Assembly: GCA_910588035.1 (NCBI GenBank)
Contig: CAJUPY010000012.1
Span: forward strand, 8,328-72,327
Length of the DNA stretch: 64,000 nt
DNA from: an uncultured Muribaculaceae bacterium
GTDB lineage: Bacteria; Bacteroidota; Bacteroidia; Bacteroidales; Muribaculaceae
Direction of reading: 5' to 3'
Shown: positions 63,130 to 64,000 of the stretch, piece after piece
Numbering within the stretch: position 1 is the stretch's first letter
How the letters are laid out: the number at the start of each line of letters is the position of its first letter
The notes under the pieces: model-generated
Database searches by the model: none
The model's input: only the letters and a program-made list of their open reading frames with translations
What the model was told of the DNA's origin: nothing
Made by a program: the position numbers and the translations under genes

Positions 63130-63927
63130 CTAAATTACATCTTTCACTGCCTCGATCGTATTGATAACATACGACCTGACACGGGCATTGTTGTCCATTT
63201 CATATCGTTCGAGCCACTTGATGTATTCATCTTCGCCAAGCGGATCGCGCTCAGTCCTGACAAGATGCCAGTCAAATACATAATGACGGCTATGGCCGGT
63301 TTTAAACGGCAGTTTGACAAATCTGAAGAACTTTTTTATTTCATCGTTGAGTGTCGGAATGTCATTCTCGGCCGACTTGTGTACCGAGACTCCGAAGAAA
63401 AACATCTCCTCCTGCTGCAGATGCGCATCTATTCCGGCCGGTCCGAAAAACAACGGGCGGTCAGTGTCCTGGTCAAAAATGAACCTTCCTTTGGAAATGC
63501 AGCCTTTCATCGGCATATCAAACGATTTAGCTGTCAGCATCAGTATTGTGACTGCCCTCGCCATACGTCGCCAATTGTCTTTTGAAGTTGAATCGGTAGC
63601 AAGCGCGATGCTGTCAGAGAAAACAGCCACCCTTATGTGTGACATCCCGCTTTTAAACGGACTGAGACGTTTATATAAATCAGTCATGAACTGTCTCAAC
63701 TTGGCGGCAAGCTCGCCGTTGCTGTCGTTTCTGACAAGCTCCTTGAAGCCCATGATGTCGGCTATGAACACCAGACGGTCTTTGTGCTCGTTTTTCCAAA
63801 GTCGGCCAGTCTTCTGATCAAATTTCTGATCAACGGTCTTGTTATCCACCCCACCCGCTGTCATCAGGTATGGTTGATTTTCCTTTAGCTGGATTTGGTC
63901 AGGTCTGTCGCCGTCCGGTTTATTCAT
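63130..63927 (-). CDS. Class III nucleotidyl cyclase-like protein (Pycsar PycC-like candidate)
   Basis: 265 residues. After a hydrophilic N-terminus (1-48) the protein reads like a class III nucleotidyl cyclase catalytic domain: LVFIADIMGFKEL (Asp57 as first metal ligand; compare FxDIxGF of adenylate cyclases), VAVFSDSIALAT (Asp105 as second metal ligand), MKGCISKGRFIF (compare the G-I-x-x-G strand), and FGPAGIDAHLQQEE. The SDS form and the lack of the usual purine-specifying residues resemble pyrimidine cyclases of Pycsar systems, which make cCMP or cUMP on phage infection. The TIR gene directly downstream would be the effector. ATG 63927 is 21 bases from the preceding stop. The product nucleotide cannot be read from sequence; a degenerate, inactive cyclase fold is the alternative. 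Confidence 0.7.
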   Translation of the reverse strand: MNKPDGDRPDQIQLKENQPYLMTAGGVDNKTVDQKFDQKTGRLWKNEHKDRLVFIADIMGFKELVRNDSNGELAAKLRQFMTDLYKRLSPFKSGMSHIRVAVFSDSIALATDSTSKDNWRRMARAVTILMLTAKSFDMPMKGCISKGRFIFDQDTDRPLFFGPAGIDAHLQQEEMFFFGVSVHKSAENDIPTLNDEIKKFFRFVKLPFKTGHSRHYVFDWHLVRTERDPLGEDEYIKWLERYEMDNNARVRSYVINTIEAVKDVI

Positions 63928-63948
63928 AGATACGGAAGGTCGGTTTGT

Positions 63949-64000
63949 TTATTTTTTCTCTCCGTAGTCATAGCCGTAACCGTAACCGTAGCCATAACCG
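63949..64000 (-). CDS. C-terminal tail of a Wzc-like tyrosine autokinase (start outside window)
   Basis: The last bases of the window encode, on the minus strand, alternating Gly-Tyr ending YDYGEKK and a TAA stop at 63949-63951. Such a tyrosine cluster at the very C-terminus is the hallmark of BY-kinases of the Wzc/Ptk family, which control polysaccharide chain length and autophosphorylate on this tail. Only 16 codons are visible, so the assignment rests on this tail and the capsule-locus context. Stop lies 21 bases before the cyclase-like gene. Confidence 0.65.
   Translation of the reverse strand, partial: GYGYGYGYGYDYGEKK

Noticed and set aside
63961..64000. Short tandem CCGTAA/CCGTAG repeats at the window end
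   Set aside because: They encode the Gly-Tyr tail of the Wzc-like kinase on the minus strand and are not an independent repeat or CRISPR array.

Overview
The window looks like a chromosomal segment of a member of the Bacteroidales, probably a gut relative of Bacteroides/Muribaculaceae (the family-level guess is inference). Evidence read from the sequence: at least a dozen gene starts are preceded by the Bacteroidetes promoter pattern (TTTG, 19-20 bases, TAnnTTTG); Shine-Dalgarno sequences are mostly absent; there is a type IX secretion (Por) sorting domain, a tandem OmpA-like porin pair of the Porphyromonas type, OstA-like and DUF3078 proteins, and the gene order purH-mreB-mreC-mreD-mrdA-rodA. 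No rRNA, tRNA, CRISPR array, IS element or integrase was seen.

Layout. 1-4102 (minus): the end of rseP, then dxr, a DNA-alkylation-repair-like HEAT protein and two tandem paralogous lipoproteins, one of them broken by a single frameshift. 4451-18992 (plus): PBP1A, then an apparent operon of parvulin-type isomerase, OstA/LptA-like protein, M18 aminopeptidase, M15-like lipoprotein, a large AsmA-like protein and a Dna2-like nuclease-helicase. 19029-21504 (plus): DUF3078 protein and two small exported proteins. 21501-28508 (minus): acyl-CoA ligase, pnp and two OmpA-like porins, each with its own promoter and mostly with hairpin terminators. 28581-38458 (minus): purH, the rod-shape elongasome (mreBCD, mrdA, rodA), an SDR oxidoreductase and an ArnT-like glycosyltransferase. 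38516-43453 (minus): a flavodoxin and a 1351-residue T9SS-secreted protein with a long leader.

43526-64000 (all minus) is a surface-polysaccharide locus in two parts. The right part (54193 to beyond the window) starts upstream with a Wzc-like tyrosine kinase, of which only the Tyr/Gly-rich tail is visible, and contains a Wzx flippase, an EpsG/Wzy-type polymerase, four families of glycosyltransferase/acetyltransferase genes and a terminator. Most of it is visibly AT-rich. The left part (43526-53995) has its own promoter and higher GC. It holds an O-acyltransferase, glycosyltransferases, a second EpsG/Wzy protein, a PglC-like initiating transferase, a PLP aminotransferase, a HAD phosphatase and a WecA-like initiating transferase. 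Together these enzymes would make, assemble and export one or two glycans.

The most notable content is a two-gene unit inserted between the Wzc-like kinase and the Wzx flippase. One gene encodes a class III nucleotidyl-cyclase-like protein (63130-63927) and the other a TIR-domain protein with an unrecognised N-terminal domain (62229-63098). This has the architecture of a Pycsar-like cyclase/TIR-effector anti-phage system, but the effector lacks an obvious CRP-type cyclic-nucleotide-binding domain and the pair sits co-directionally inside a capsule operon. Other points of interest are a 17-bp perfect inverted repeat next to exact direct repeats in a GC-rich islet within an AT-rich GT32 gene, a G9 tract in an acetyltransferase gene, and the frameshifted lipoprotein.
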